The notes under the pieces were generated by a model. That model did not search any database and was not told the DNA's origin. It worked only from the letters and a program-made list of their open reading frames with translations. Position numbers and translations under genes: made by a program. Shown piece after piece: positions 26,401-39,465 of a stretch of 64,000 bases of DNA. How positions within the stretch are numbered: the first letter of the stretch is position 1; the number at the start of each line of letters is the position of its first letter. The stretch is from Lingula anatina (Eukaryota; Brachiopoda; Lingulata; Lingulida; Lingulidae): assembly GCF_001039355.2 (NCBI RefSeq), contig NW_019775520.1, positions 191,459 through 255,458 of the forward strand, given 5' to 3'.

Positions 26401-28885
26401 GCCAATTTAGAATCAATTTAAATAGCGGAAAATGCATATCGATCAAAAAACCGTAGGCCTTCAATATCTTAATAAAAAGCAATCAGACTAAACCGATGAC
26501 AAACACTACCAATTGCATTATGCAACGCAGTGAAACTAAAAGCTTGGGCTTATTAAATCAACCTTTGAATTAGCTAAGAATCCATTTTATACTGTAATCA
26601 AGCGGACTTCAGCCCCTTACTCACAGCAGTGGGACGTCATTTTCCACGGGACACCATGCGAATACTTCACATGACGTCATGGAAGAGTTTCTAGACGACG
26701 GGATACATCGTCCTGTCATGACCCCTGAAACAGCACGACCTGTAAGTAATAAGACATGTATCTTTGCCCTTTATGCCTTAGTTAATTACGTTTGGACATT
26801 AAAATACTATAAAAACTAAAATGCTATAAAATGTGATGACTTAATTATCATAGTATTAAATTAAAAAACAAAAAACAATAGATTTGCTGCTAACAATGAG
26901 ACAGACACACAACACTGTATTCAAAGACAAGGCAAAATAGAATTAAATAAAAAAATAAAATAAACAATAAAACCAGCATATTTGCCAAATATTGTCTCAG
27001 TAAAACAAAACTGTAACCAAAAGACGAATTCAAACACTGTGAACTACGGAAAAGACCGTCGAATATTGCTTCCACAAAACACCCAGACAAAAGGGCCGGA
27101 AGCAGCCAAAGGCTGCAAGAGGCCGTTTCCTTTGGGAAACCCTCTTTCTAACCAATCAGTGTAATTATTAATTGCAGTTCATTTCAACGTACAATTTGAA
27201 AATAATATTTCGAGTTAAACACGTTGAATCTCGATTATGATTCATAAATAAAACATCTCCTTGCAGTTTAAATTTTACCTTCTTAAAGGTATTGTCTTAA
27301 TAACACACGCCTGGAGACGATATGTGAATGCGGCGATATACTCTTTTTTTCGGTTTTAGAGGTGTTTTACGGTGCAGTGCGAGTACTTTCTCTTGGTATG
27401 TATGTATGTGTGTATGTATGTATGTATGTATGTCAAATAATACACTGCCACCTTCTCGCGATATATGCCTGACATACATGTATATCGCTTGGGTGACAGT
27501 GTATCATCTCACACATAGCATGCAACACATTGAACTAAACAAAAAATCAGAAACATGCGTAAACTCAGTCAACTTGGTGGGTTGTTTAATAAACCTGATT
27601 CCTATTAAAATGTTCCTATGGTAATGTGCCTTTGGTTTGGGTAATTTCAAATAATGACGGGAGTCAAACAATAGAACGCTGTGAAATACTGATGATGAAG
27701 AGCTAACACAACATAGAAAAAAAAAACTGTTTGCCTAAGACTTTGTAATGATATTTTATCAAAATCGATGCCTCTCATCATTCGGGAAAAAAAACAGATA
27801 CATCAACGCCAATAGACTAGTATTTGCGACTAGCCCCGAATTAATGAACTACCGGATTACCGGTAGACATAGGAAGCAAACCACTTACCGTTGCTTCCAA
27901 ATGTTGTTTGACCTGCTGAGCAGTCGGAGTCTCGCTTGCATGGAGCAACTTCTGGGTCCTGATAACACAATGACCTGCATTAGATCTGTCTTTTTTATTA
28001 TTAGTACAGTACAAATTTTACTGAAGCAATAGCGAATCCGTTACATAAGATGGGAGGCGTTTTTGCCTATTTTAATACTGACATTTGAAAAGAAAAAAGT
28101 TGGAAAAAACTATGTGAAGCATGGTTCTGTGAAACGCTTTTTCTCTTTCGTTCTAATTTTCTACTTATGTTATTATATTCATTGGGGAAGGGGGGTTGTA
28201 AGCGGGTGGTGTCGATTCCTCAGCGACCCCTATATCCACCAACGGCAACATCACACGAGAGAAGAAACTAAGAGACCATTCCCACAGATAAATCTATCTC
28301 CCTGGGGAGTCTCACTAAATTGCTATCAAACTAACCGGATTAAACGTCTGTCACGCCTAGTAAAACTGTTAGGTGGTAATTATCCTAACCCCTAGCTGAT
28401 TCGGTAGGCGTGGCAGACATTTAAGCCTCTAAGCTGATAGCAATTTAGCGTGAACTCCCAGGGAGTTAGGTCGATCCAGATGGATCGATCTGAGTAGGAA
28501 ACCCAGTCTAATATACATGCTTTTCAATAAATCTGTCATGAAATACATTCCCTAACACTTGCTACAAAGATGTAGATGTTAATAAGATGCAGTTGCTCTT
28601 TCTTTCTTTTTTTTTTTTTCTCATCGTACCTCATCGCATTTTCCTAGCTTCTGGTTCGGCGTTACAACCATGTTTGTCATAAGAAAGAAAGCATCCTTTT
28701 CCTGAAATTTCAATATTGCTATTACCGCATGATATAGAAGTGAAATAGCATAAGCTTTACTTTAAAATGTGCCTATTTTGCGTATTAGTTTATTTTTCAA
28801 ATGATATAGTTGATTGTCGCTTTTCTAAAACAACATGGTATTAAAATATGTTATCCGCATGCTTTCTTGTACTTTTGTACATTTG

Positions 28886-28922
<37 letters not shown>

Positions 28923-31900
28923 TGAAAGCTCCCAACTCACCAAGGGAGGCACAACATATTCAGCAACGTCCCAAATGCGAGGTCCTACGGACGAAATATT
29001 GGTGTACTCAATCCCCTTTAATTTTGTGGTCACCGCACTGACCGGCACCTCTGTTTCTTGGTACCCCCTTTCCCACCAGAGGGCGTAACTGAAATACAAC
29101 ACCAGTGATATATGTGTTGGTGACCATTCTTAATTTACACAATGCTTTGGTCAATAAATTAATCATGTCAGAATTTGATTGATAAACCTAATGCCAAATG
29201 ATAACTGAATTTTACGTGTTATTATCAAATTCAATTTATCACACTTATTCATTCAAAATATGAAGGGGTTTGAAGTCTCACAACAGGGTGCAAGGCCCAT
29301 AACGTTAGCAAACCAAAGTGATAGACCATAACATGGCTATCATTTACCCTGATACAATGTGATTGAAAATCTCCTTCATTTTGTTATTTGACATGGAGGC
29401 CCGGTAGGCAGACGCAGAGGAATACAGAAATGATAAACAGTGCAGGTCCAAAGTAAATCAAATCTATAACAAAAGTATGGCTACAGTGCAGGTGCAAATT
29501 CTGCAAATTCAATCAAAGGGTACTGCCCCCCCTGCATATATACTCTTCCTTATATAAATCAATGTGGAACACATCTAAAACAAATGACATATTATTAAAT
29601 TCCCTTTTTTTGTTATGGTAGTTTTCACACGAACAGTGATATGTGTACATGTACCTTATTTAACGCCCCTTTTACACTGGGCGGCGTCCTTTCTGCCACC
29701 ATAAAATGAATGCTCAATGATCGGCCAGGTGTCGGCACGTAAAGTTTTTTTTTACTCTCAAACGGGGCCGTACAACGGGACGCAGAAAGGACGTCTCCAG
29801 TGTAAAAGGGGCTTAAGCAATGGCTGTTACACTACAGTTTAGAAAAATGGCGCAAATTATTGAAGAGGTGCGCTCTAGGTGGTTACAGCTGCAGTGCTCT
29901 GTGACAAAATAGCCAGAATGCGAGGTTTTAGCAATGCACACTTATATACCTGCTGCTGATGTGTGCAGTGGCAATTAATCCTCTCCAACAAATGTGAAGG
30001 ATGAATATGTCGATCTCCTCTTATAACAAAAGGATGGGCTGGATGAATGATTATATCGCGTTTTCTATGCTTGACATTATTTTACTCTTAACATTCATGT
30101 AACATTGGTATAGTCCAAACTTTTTAGCAAGAATGTCGAACATGTACATTATATGTTACGCCCCAATAACGGCTTGTTAATGAATACTTAATAAGTTTTG
30201 GCTGATGTTTTTTTCTATAGATTCAAATGTTACCCAAATACAAAATAAGGAAATGAATTATATGTAATCTCCCCAACTTTGACCTCATGAGTGTTAAGTT
30301 TTACTTCGTAATCATCGAAATCCTAAACCGAAATCAGCCCAAGGCAGATCTATCTTTTTCATTTAGGGTTTTTCATCAGGGGATATATCATTTAAAGTTG
30401 TACTAATCTCCTGGAAACCACATTGGTTTCTATCCACCCAGTTGCCGGGTGTTTGCCCAGATCATTATAGTTGATCTATCTCCAGGCAACTTGCTTCTCT
30501 GTAGGTTGTTATGATGTACTTGAGTGAATACAGTTAAATTTAGTCGTAATTGATACTGGGCTTGGCTCCAATAAGCATTGCCGCGTAAATGAACTAAAAA
30601 ACTGTTCGAACCTGGATTGAAGCAGAGTAACGTGTCTCTTTAGGAAGAAACGCAGCCAACTTGACTCGAATTGTTCAATATACAAATACAAAGTATCTGA
30701 ATTCTGTTTTATTTTGGTTCTGTCTGTTTGCATGTCTATTGGCCCTATTCACAAGACAGTAGAATGAGGATATCATTGTGTGAAAACTTCACAGATGAAC
30801 TGGGATGGTTTTTAGTTTCCAAAATGGAGTGATTAATGAGTATTTGTGATCAATGAAGAAGGTTGGAACCAAGCTGCTAAAAACGCTATATTATAGATTT
30901 TTGGTGGATTACAGAAAAAAATAAACAGTCTGTATTATTAGTAAATCCGAATCAAAAGGGCGATTATTGTCAGTTCCGAAACTCAAATCTGTCATTTTTG
31001 CTGTGCCATTTTCATTTTCAATGACTATATCAGTAAGAGGATTCACAGGAATAAGGCCCACCCTGAGTCTCGCAGAAACTAATTAAATATTTTCGTAGAG
31101 TCATACTCCAATGGATATTGGCACTTTGTTTATATAGGACTCAGTTACCCAAAGAAAGAACACGATTCAGGGCAGTTTAGAGGACGAAAATCGTTCGTTT
31201 TTTCTTTAAAAGAAACATAAAACCCAATAAGGCAGGAATAAGTTTAGAACATTTACATTTCTGATGCACATTATGTTTTCTGTATTCTTGCTTTTGAAAT
31301 GTGGGAGTGCCTAAAGTTTTGTAAAAAGTTACTTTCCCCTTTCCTGTTATATCTCTGCGCGTGCGCTTCCTGTTACGTAATTACTTCCCCTCCATTTCCG
31401 TTACATGTTTAGGTCTATACCATCAATCTAAAACTACCGGCATTTACTATCGATGGCATAAATTCTACTTAATACTAAAAAAAAAAGTCGGTCATAATGT
31501 TAATTTGATAAATTGCATGATGATTGACGTAGTTTTAATCCAAATTGTAGAGCACAGAAATATTCAAATTGGATCTTATGTTTTGTATATTGTCAAGGTA
31601 TGTGGGATGCATTTCTTGTCACGACGCCAATTTGTTTCCAAAAGGCAATACATGGTTTTCATCACAACACTTAACTATAACAGTAGAGCTAACTTGTCGA
31701 ATCCATTTGGGACAATTGCTTCAGTTTTCGGAGATTAAACCTACTATAGAGATAAAAGCTCGCTTAGGGAAATGACTTCCTCAGATGGGAGCATATTACG
31801 CAAACATATGTGCTACAAACGAATGAGGCAGAATGAAAAGCAAATAAAGAGTTCGTGGTTAGGTTATCTTTCCATGATTACCAATTTACCAAACGCTCGT

Positions 31901-33501
31901 TTTGCTACGAGGGAACAAAAAGCTAATTTAAGGCCATCACTGCTTATATCATAACATGGGCTTCTTTGCCCTTTTCAATATTCTTCACGCTTTTAGCAAA
32001 TGATGACGCAAAATGCATTAAACAATGTTGGAACATTAATTTAATCACTTTTGGGCACATGATTTATTTTTCGGAGATAATACCGTCTCTGGAGAAATAA
32101 AGTGCAATAAAGGAAATAATAAGCCTGGCGTGTATTACGCAATTATATGAGAAACAAAGGCTTTTTCATTGGCAATCATCATACCCAACAGATCTTTTCA
32201 ATATTCAAAATCTTCGTGACATTTTTTTGTGGAATTAGACACCGTAAGGGAATAATTAACAGCTATCACAGCTTGTTTCATAGCAAGAACCATTTCGCCT
32301 TTTGCAATCCTGTCTACGCCTTGGACAACCATGAAGCAAAATACAACACTTAATATAAAATGTATTAGAATCAGTATTTAAGTTAAATTCGAACACGTGA
32401 AATGTTTTTCCAAGATTGAAAGGTCTCTAGAGATGAAAAGCGCAATTAGGGAAAACATGGGCTTGGCATACTGTACATTACTCAAACATACTTGGAACGA
32501 ACGTAATTAAAGTAGCATATCGAAAACTCATCACCAGTTTTTTCAGGGAATCATGCTGATGTGAACTTTCGTCAGAGACGATCTCCCTGATTCCATTTTT
32601 TTTTCTAATTGAAAGAATGAGATCATTGAAAGCAAACACAGCTGTTGCAGCTTGATTATAAGTGTGACTTTTCCACCCTTTTCAATCTTCTTAACGTCTC
32701 TCAGACAACCAAAAAGCAGAAAATTATTCGATGTAGGAGTATTGACAGAAGCTATAGACAAGTATATATCTACAGAACAACCTTTTTCTTTGCCTCTCTT
32801 CCACCTTGTTATTTCGACAAACGTTTCGTGCACCGTCAATTTGAATTTCAAATGTTAGGAGATTATTTTACCAGTGAGCTCTTCAAACTAAATAAACGGG
32901 GTTTGTTTGGGCGCAGGACGGTGGAGGTGGGGGTGGAATAGTTGGAAACTTAGATACTGATGGGGTGGAATACCATCGCTGTTTTATATACATCAGTTCA
33001 CCTTACTAAGGCAACGAAACACATGGAATTATTATTTGATAAACATATCACTCCTCAACTGTGCTTGCACCTGAGCAAGCACGGAGCATCTGCATCAAGT
33101 CACATGCAAGGCTTCATAAACAAAGTTCATTTTGAAAGTAGTTCAGGCATACCACCAAACTGGCGTACTGGCATCTCTGAATTCATCTGAATGTTTTTGT
33201 TTTTTTTTTTTTTATGAAAACGATTTATTCTGATTTTGACGCTTTTTACTGGTTTTTCATGTCATTGATAATCTCCATTTGATTCTCATTGGAAACTCAG
33301 AGTTTGAAAGAACTAACCTTTTCTATGCTTGGATATTGAACCATAAGATTAACAAATTCTTGAAATTGACACAAATTCTACCCACTGAGGACAGACGCCG
33401 TAAACGTCACTGTTGCCGTCCATGTGCCAACTGAATGCAAGCGATAATTGCCAAAATTCAGTGTGGCTTGCAAGCGTTTTTCTCTCTCTCTCTCTCTCTG
33501 T

Positions 33502-33538
<37 letters not shown>

Positions 33539-36500
33539 CTACGAGTGTGTGTGCATCTGTGCCCGGCATACCGAAATGGTTCAAATATATATAAACATAC
33601 AAGTCATTTGACAAAACTTTGAATACGGTTTGAATCATCAGGGATTCATTAGCAACTTTGCAAACAATTAACTAATGAACCAAATGTTCACCGTGTGTAG
33701 TTTACTTGTATTTGGAAGCCTGGCCTGCGACACTTGTACACACCGTTTAATCATTCAGAAACACTTAAATGAATGAATGTCCATTAATTTTCAGACACAG
33801 GTTACTTTGCTTTTGTCACTGAATCCAAACCTACTTAAAAACGGTTTCAAGAGCCGTCTGGTTCTTTCACACAGAGTTATTCATTTTTTGTTAACTGTTC
33901 TGCTTCTCTAAAAATCGATGCTGTTTGAAAACGGTCTGGGTATTAGGCCTACATTATGACTCCAAAACTTAATGTGCTTATAAGAGTAAGCTGGCACCTG
34001 GTGTAAAACCCGACTTTCAACAAATTACCATTTATTTCAAGTTCTCCCACAAAAAAATCTAAACTGAAACAAGCCATAGGCTAATAGCTTCTAACACAAC
34101 ACATATTGTAACTGGTATTAATACTATCGTGCTAAGTATAGGGTAGCTAACTAGACAAGTAACTCATCGATTCAGATCCTACGCTCTTTACTGCGTGGAC
34201 ACGTAGGTGCAAGGGTGTATGCAATTAATAAAATTTAAAGTGACTACATGGAAAATCGCTCTCGAGTAGTATGTGCAATTTAGGTCCGCCAACCACTCTA
34301 TAATAGCATATTTAGAGAGTCTCATTGAAAGCTATAATTAATTAGCAAATAACCCAAGGAGCGTTTCTACCACTCCGTTACAAAATTGGCCAGCATGGCC
34401 CATCAATTAATAGTCTGTCAATTTTTAACTTTAAGCTGCGTAAATAGCTAACATGATAGTATCAGCGTCGTGTTCCTGGCAGGGGACCATGTTTAATATG
34501 TAGCATTTGCTTTAAGTGCACTAGCAAACGCACTTAGTATTTAAGCTTCTGGCGAAACATGAAGTTGCAAGAAGCAAATGATAGTTTGCTATACAATCCT
34601 AGCCTTCGATTTTTCAGGATTACTTCAGTAAAGTCGAAATACATCATACACTTTGCATGTTTTAAAAGATCTTTTTGTCATCCTGAAATCTTCTATAGAT
34701 CAAGTAGAATGACAAATCTGCGTAGAATTTGCCCATTATAAAGTTGAATATCGAACGGATATGCGGGTAAGAAACGCTTTGCATATTTACCAATATTCAT
34801 TTCACCGCTATACAAAAGGACGATGTAGCTTTCAAGCGTTCACTGCTGCATGATGCACCAAGGCGAAAAGAATAGGGGGATGCTTTTTCTCTATCAAAAT
34901 GAAACATCATTTATGCATTGAAGCTGGGCTATTCAAATGAATCACATCATATAACAATACAGTTGAGATGCCATATCAATACAGTTGATAATTAAAGGAA
35001 ACCATCTATTCGATCCAAATGCCAGTAGAAAATCTGCCATAAAAAACACATTCCAGGGCAGTGGTTCAAACAATTAACACATAATGCAATTGGACATTCT
35101 CTACTGACGGAAGGTTAGAAAAATGATCAACACAAAGCCTTTTCTTATCAGTCATAAACTCATTGTAGGCCTAGACTGTGGTTCTCTGTTGTTGTTTATC
35201 AGTCACATGCCTGGCCCATTTTACCGGGGCTCACTCTAAATGCATCACATCTCTGTGGCACGATTACACACAGCCTCCATCGCGCCGTGTGAGGATTGCT
35301 TTAAATGCGTTCAAGGCAAATGAAAGTTGGTTGTCGTACCTCACCAGAAACCGTACCCGTGAACGTAATAAACCCCTACAACTCCATATTTGTTTCAAGA
35401 ACTTGATTCAATCAGGTCCCCCTAGCCACGACTATGACTTGGTGCAGTCCTTTCTAGAGACTTAACCATTCTACGTTTTCACAAGTGTAAACGCGCCGCT
35501 ACAAATCTGCACAGTTCGATAGCTTCATGAGCCAAAATGCATCGAGTTATTTTCAGGGATTTTCGGGTTACAGCAGATAATTACTTTTCATATGACGACT
35601 GTGCCAGAAAATATAGATTTAAACCTGCTTCTTGCATACAGAAATTGATAGCGAAAGAGCGATGTACGACGTTTTTAGAAAATGTTATTTGCATGGTTTC
35701 AGCTATTATGGTATCGTGCCATTCCCGTTGGTATAGAACCGTCCCCCAAGACCACAAACTTCCATTAATCATATAATGTCAGAATTCGACTTCAGTTGAC
35801 AGACGCAGGCTTCTGCACGGCAAATAATTACTTTAATTCTCAAATTAAGATTTTTATCGGATGGACATTTCAACTTCATGTAGATGGTATATAGTCGTCA
35901 GATAAAAACGTTTTTCAAGTTTGGATTCCCCCCTCACTGTCCGTTTTACTTCTTGGGATGTGGTGTGTGGGTTAGGGTGGGGTAGGGTGGGGTGGGGGCT
36001 CAGGACCAACACCCTCTTCTGGTAAAGATTATGGATAAATCGACAAAATCGATGGCAATAATAAGTTATTTGGAATTTCGAAAAGCGTGGTCCTTAACAT
36101 TCATCACCTATTTTCTGTTCACAGTTTTGCTACTGCGTACAATACCGAGACTACAATAATGATGTTAATCGTAACAATCATAATTACAATAACAACAACA
36201 ACAACAACAATGGCGATGACGATAATGAAGACAGCAGTTCTGGTAGTCTGCAGTACGTTTTACACAATATTTTGTGCATGACTTTATTCATTAAAACATC
36301 AGCCATGCTGGTATGATGTTATATTAAATCTTCGACAAGGATTACATAATTTATCAATCAATTCTGAGTAAAACAACAGATGGAGGTTGTGGTAACATTA
36401 AGTGCGTACTGTATCTCTTGGGACATGCACTTTATGTAATTCCAAAAAAGTTGTGGTTTGGTGTTTCAGAGAAAACTTCGTTTATAAAGAGAGCAACCCC

Positions 36501-37734
36501 TAGAGTGTTTTGAATGTTGACTATGAAATACAAACTTGTTAATGTAAGGCTACCATACCATCACCTTTTCTATTAACGCTTCCATTCCGACACTTGTTTG
36601 AAAGTAGGGCAATCTGTTTGTCTTTTGCTTTTACCAATACCCTTATGTTTCACAGCAAACTTAATCTGTGAAAAATGAAACCCCTTGAGTGTTTTGATGT
36701 TGGCTAAAAAAAGACAAAGTTGTTAGTGAAAGGCTACCATCATTTTTCTATTAACGCCTCAGTACCGCCACTTGTTAGAAAGTAAGACAATGTGTTTTGT
36801 CTTTTGCCTCATACCAATGGCCCTGTTTGACAGCAAACTTAATCTGTGAAAAAAAGGAACCCCTTAAGTGTTTTGTTATTAGCTATACAAGAAAAGTTGT
36901 TAATGTAAGGCTACCATCAATTTTTTTTCCATGAACGCTTCCATTTTGGCTCTTGTCAGAAACTAGGACAATCCGTTTTGTCTTTCGCCTCGTACCAATG
37001 GCCACGCTGCCATTTGGAAATGCCCTAGCTTTCTTAAGACCCGGATGTTGAGGCTGTTACAGGTTGTTAATTGATTGGAATTTATTGTTTTGTTATCTAA
37101 TGCCATTTGCCAACACGAAACGATCTCATGCGTTCCTACATTGATTGATAATATATCATCATGTATTGTTTTTCAACTGTTCAAATATCCTTTCTCTAAC
37201 ATTTTCAAATATCTGTATTTCTCTGGTGTACAAGCTGCAATTCACTTTATCTACTATTCCAATTTGGCAATGACCGCTAATCTAAAGGCTTAGGGATACA
37301 GTAGCTTGCAATATGAACGACCATTTAGGTGGACAAAGCCATGCGTCAGCGTACCTTATATATAATGCCCCATATGGGATTCTACACCCTTCATACTGCC
37401 ATTAGTCGTATCTGCACTGAAATAACCCTATCGTGTATGAAAGCCTGTGAGAGTCATCGTCGGAAATGGCATTTTGTTTTCAATTAAATGTCATTTCAGT
37501 TTCCAAAGGAGTATCCCCATGATGTAAGAACATGTGTTATAAAGGTTTCAGCTTTAGTAATAAGTTTTTGGATGTGTGCGGACACATATTCAGAGACATG
37601 TAAATATGACCACCGCCCATCGTCTTCAGTAATCATACAATACCAGGGGCGGATCCAGGATTATTTGAAGGGGGGTCCGGAACGACAGGCCTCGGATGTA
37701 AAGCCGACTATCGCTCCTTTGGTTTGGGGCCCCG

Positions 37735-37768
<34 letters not shown>

Positions 37769-39465
37769 AGAGCAAACAGTGCCCTTTGGTATGGTTTAAA
37801 ACTATAATTTGGCTAGTCCAAATTCTAATTTCAAGAGTGAAATATTGGTGTGATATATTTTTCAGAAAGTGAAGGGGGGGGGTCAGGACCCTACCTCTAA
37901 ATCTGCCACTGCTATACGTATTAGTATGTACGTAGACCTTCGAAGATATCTGTAGGAGGTAAATATATACATTCGAGTTCTGCTTTATGTTGCGAACGCC
38001 CTCATAGTAGACAGTTTGATCAGAACAGAACCGTACCAGAAAGGTACACGTCATTTACATTAATCCATTCTTGGTGTACATGTAGTCTCGGGGTAGATTT
38101 GCTCTAAAAATGCCCACTTGAAAAAGACACTTTGAAACCCAAGATCCGTGAATGATTTTGTTCATCATTTTCGCCTCTGGCGTGACTCTAGATTATCACA
38201 TTCATGTTTACCTTACATGTAAGAATAATTCAGTCAACCACTTTGGTATTTACAAACAATTAAATTATTTGATAAATGCACATCCACACTGACACTGACA
38301 TGACATTCACCAACCGAGACAAGTCTATAGTCTGCCTCGAAATGACACTATCACCATGACAACACACTTAACAAACTCTTATTACACCGTATTACACTAA
38401 ATTAAATACTCCGAACTCCCGTGTCTCCCAGTGCGTGAATGGACATCGTCAGTAGCACGAAACCAAAAAAGTTCAACTTCTAATAGACTACTGTGCTTTC
38501 CATCCTACGTATTTAATACCAAATTCTATCTCAGGCTTATCTAAAACATCTAATTTGTCAGGCATATATATCTAATAGCTTTTAACAATAATGTTCAACG
38601 TTTGTGTTATGGGGGTCTTGGGAATGGGACATGGCCAACTTCATTCACAATGGCAATTGCGTACTATAATTGCTACCAGCTGCAGAATACATTTTAATAT
38701 TTTAATATAGCTATTACTATGACAATTATCTCCCATCAAATACGTTTTATATTGAACTCTGTACTACTGCCTATTTCTCTCTAGTATAAAGGTACTGTGT
38801 TCCGTGAAGTATTTGTCAAAGCTGTATGTTGATTTCATTTTGTTGAAATTAATACGCACTCTGAAAATCACTAAAAATCACATATTTTTTCTAACCGTAT
38901 AAAGCCAAACTAATTCCTCTGGTGTCTCGCAAATGGGCATCCCATGGTTAGAAATAATAATTTTACGGTCTGCTCTGACAGTGCGTAATAGGTTAAGCCG
39001 TCACAATTTCACTGGGAATGCAACCCATATGTAGGCCTATGATTCTCTAACGTTGCGCACATGCATAGATTCCTAGCCTCTGGCTTACACACAAGTGAAC
39101 GTGTTACCCATTGGGAAAATCACTCAGAGCTTTGCGAAGCAAGACGTCACATGGGTCTAATAAAAGCAAATTTCTATTAGCGGTAATAGATACGAATGCC
39201 AATACCATTGAAATTAAGTCTTATCTGTTAAAGTAAGAAAAATATAGCGCACGATAGAAAACATTAATTCCGTCACACATTCTAATCGTGTACAGTAATT
39301 TCAAGAGGATAATGGTACTTACAATGCCGTATACAATAATATGGTCAACTGTATTGTAAAGTTTATGGTTCCCACCACATTGTTTTTGATGACCACATAT
39401 TTGGGTGTCTCATACTCGAACAGTCCTCTCGCCGCTATTTTCACGTCATCTAGCGTCAAACACAT
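23486..39465 (-). CDS. P2RX-like: P2X purinoceptor, complete (ATP-gated cation channel)
   Basis: Ten exons: 39323-39465, 28941-29088, 28630-28701, 27889-27958, 26625-26724, 25881-25967, 25013-25154, 24618-24745, 23831-23987 and 23486-23587. The sum is 1149 nt, giving 382 aa, the usual P2X length. The N-terminal TPK (20-22) is the conserved kinase-site motif; TM1 is about residues 30-52 and TM2 about 327-352. ATP-contact residues are present: K70 and K72 (VTTKLKG), T191 (ENCTVLIKN), N295-F296-R297 and K314 (LIKAWG). All ten ectodomain cysteines can be placed, and C190 is an extra one. YNEAK (371-375) fits the YxxxK surface-retention motif. The family forms trimeric plasma-membrane channels opened by extracellular ATP. 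The intron after exon 25881-25967 must use a GC donor (AG|GCAAGT). Exon 1 exists twice in the window (see 45708-45850); the nearer copy is used here. Subtype is not assigned. Confidence 0.95.
24158..24510 (+). repeat. Two diverged tandem units of about 173 bp
   Basis: Shared ordered blocks include TTACAAAGC.TTTCATT, AAAACAATTTTGC.GACA, AACCAACAATGGC (24247 and 24420), ATTAAAT..TAATACAC and ATTTAATTCAA. It lies in a P2X intron, about 70 bp after the N at 24089. Confidence 0.75.
27397..27434. repeat. (TATG)n microsatellite
   Basis: TATG/TGTG tetranucleotide run in a P2X intron. Confidence 0.9.
28285..28480. mobile_element. Foldback (long inverted-repeat) element
   Basis: The left arm (about 28287-28357) contains CTCCCTGGGGAGT, CTAAATTGCTATCA and GTCTGTCACGCCTA. 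The right arm (about 28405-28476) contains the reverse complement in reverse order: TAGGCGTGGCAGAC, TGATAGCAATTTAG and ACTCCCAGGGAGT. The ~48-bp centre is itself partly palindromic (GTTAGG...CCTAAC). No coding capacity; most likely a nonautonomous DNA element. It sits in a P2X intron. Confidence 0.8.
28887..28918. repeat. (AC)n microsatellite
   Basis: About 16 AC units, ending only 22 bp before the donor edge of P2X exon 28941-29088, inside the intron. Confidence 0.95.
29660..29816. mobile_element. 149-bp MITE flanked by TTAA
   Basis: TTAA at 29660-29663 and 29813-29816 bracket an element beginning CGCCCCTTTTACACTGG and ending CCAGTGTAAAAGGGGC. The inverted ends extend about 33 bp with few mismatches (GTCCTTTCTGC inside). 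TTAA target duplication is typical of piggyBac-type transposons. Noncoding. Confidence 0.85.
31720..32760 (+). repeat. Three diverged tandem units of about 345 bp
   Basis: The block CGGAGAT...GAGA.AAA.GC...TAGGGAAA...ATTACGCAA recurs near 31725, 32075 and 32415. A second block (CCTTTTCAAT.TTCTTCACG or variants, CAAC.ATGAAGCAAAA) recurs between them. Divergence is high, so the array is old. No coding frame spans a unit. Confidence 0.6.
33479..33536. repeat. Compound (TC)n-(GT)n microsatellite
   Basis: About 10 TC units followed after TGTCTC by about 17 GT units. Confidence 0.95.
36485..37040 (+). repeat. Three tandem units of about 180 bp
   Basis: AACCCC at 36495, 36679 and 36858 opens three copies that share GAGTGTTTTG, GTTGTTA.TG.AAGGCTACCAT, TCTATTAACGC, ACTTGTTAGAAAGTA and TTTTGTCTTTTGCCTC.TACCAATG. 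The joins read AGCAAACTTAATCTGTGAAAA. More similar to each other than the ~345-bp units. Confidence 0.85.
37644..37911 (+). mobile_element. hAT-like MITE, copy 3
   Basis: CAGGGGCGGATCCAGG at the start and AAATCTGCCACTG at the end. The interior matches copies 1 and 2 (ACAGGCCTCGGATGTAAAGC, GAGAGCAAACAGTGCCCTTT, ATATATTTTTCAGAAA.TGAA). A pure T run of about 29 interrupts it at 37739-37767. Flanks CAATAC and CTATAC may be an imperfect 6-bp target duplication. Confidence 0.85.

Larger units (their letters stand above)
29089..39322 (-). other. Large first intron of the P2X gene
   Basis: About 10.2 kb between exon 1 (copy A) and exon 2. No supported exon on either strand. It contains the TTAA-flanked MITE (29664-29812), the ~345-bp tandem units (31.72-32.76 kb), a TC/GT microsatellite (33479-33536), an (AAC)n run near 36193, the ~180-bp tandem units (36.49-37.04 kb), MITE copy 3 (37644-37911) and the start of the large direct duplication (38380). 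Confidence 0.75.

Noticed and set aside
27290-27624. Open frames over the TATG repeat and flanks on both strands
   Set aside because: They are created by the microsatellite and have no exon signals.
30330-30500. Possible second foldback with GATCTATCT words at both ends
   Set aside because: The words are mostly direct rather than inverted and the pairing is weak.
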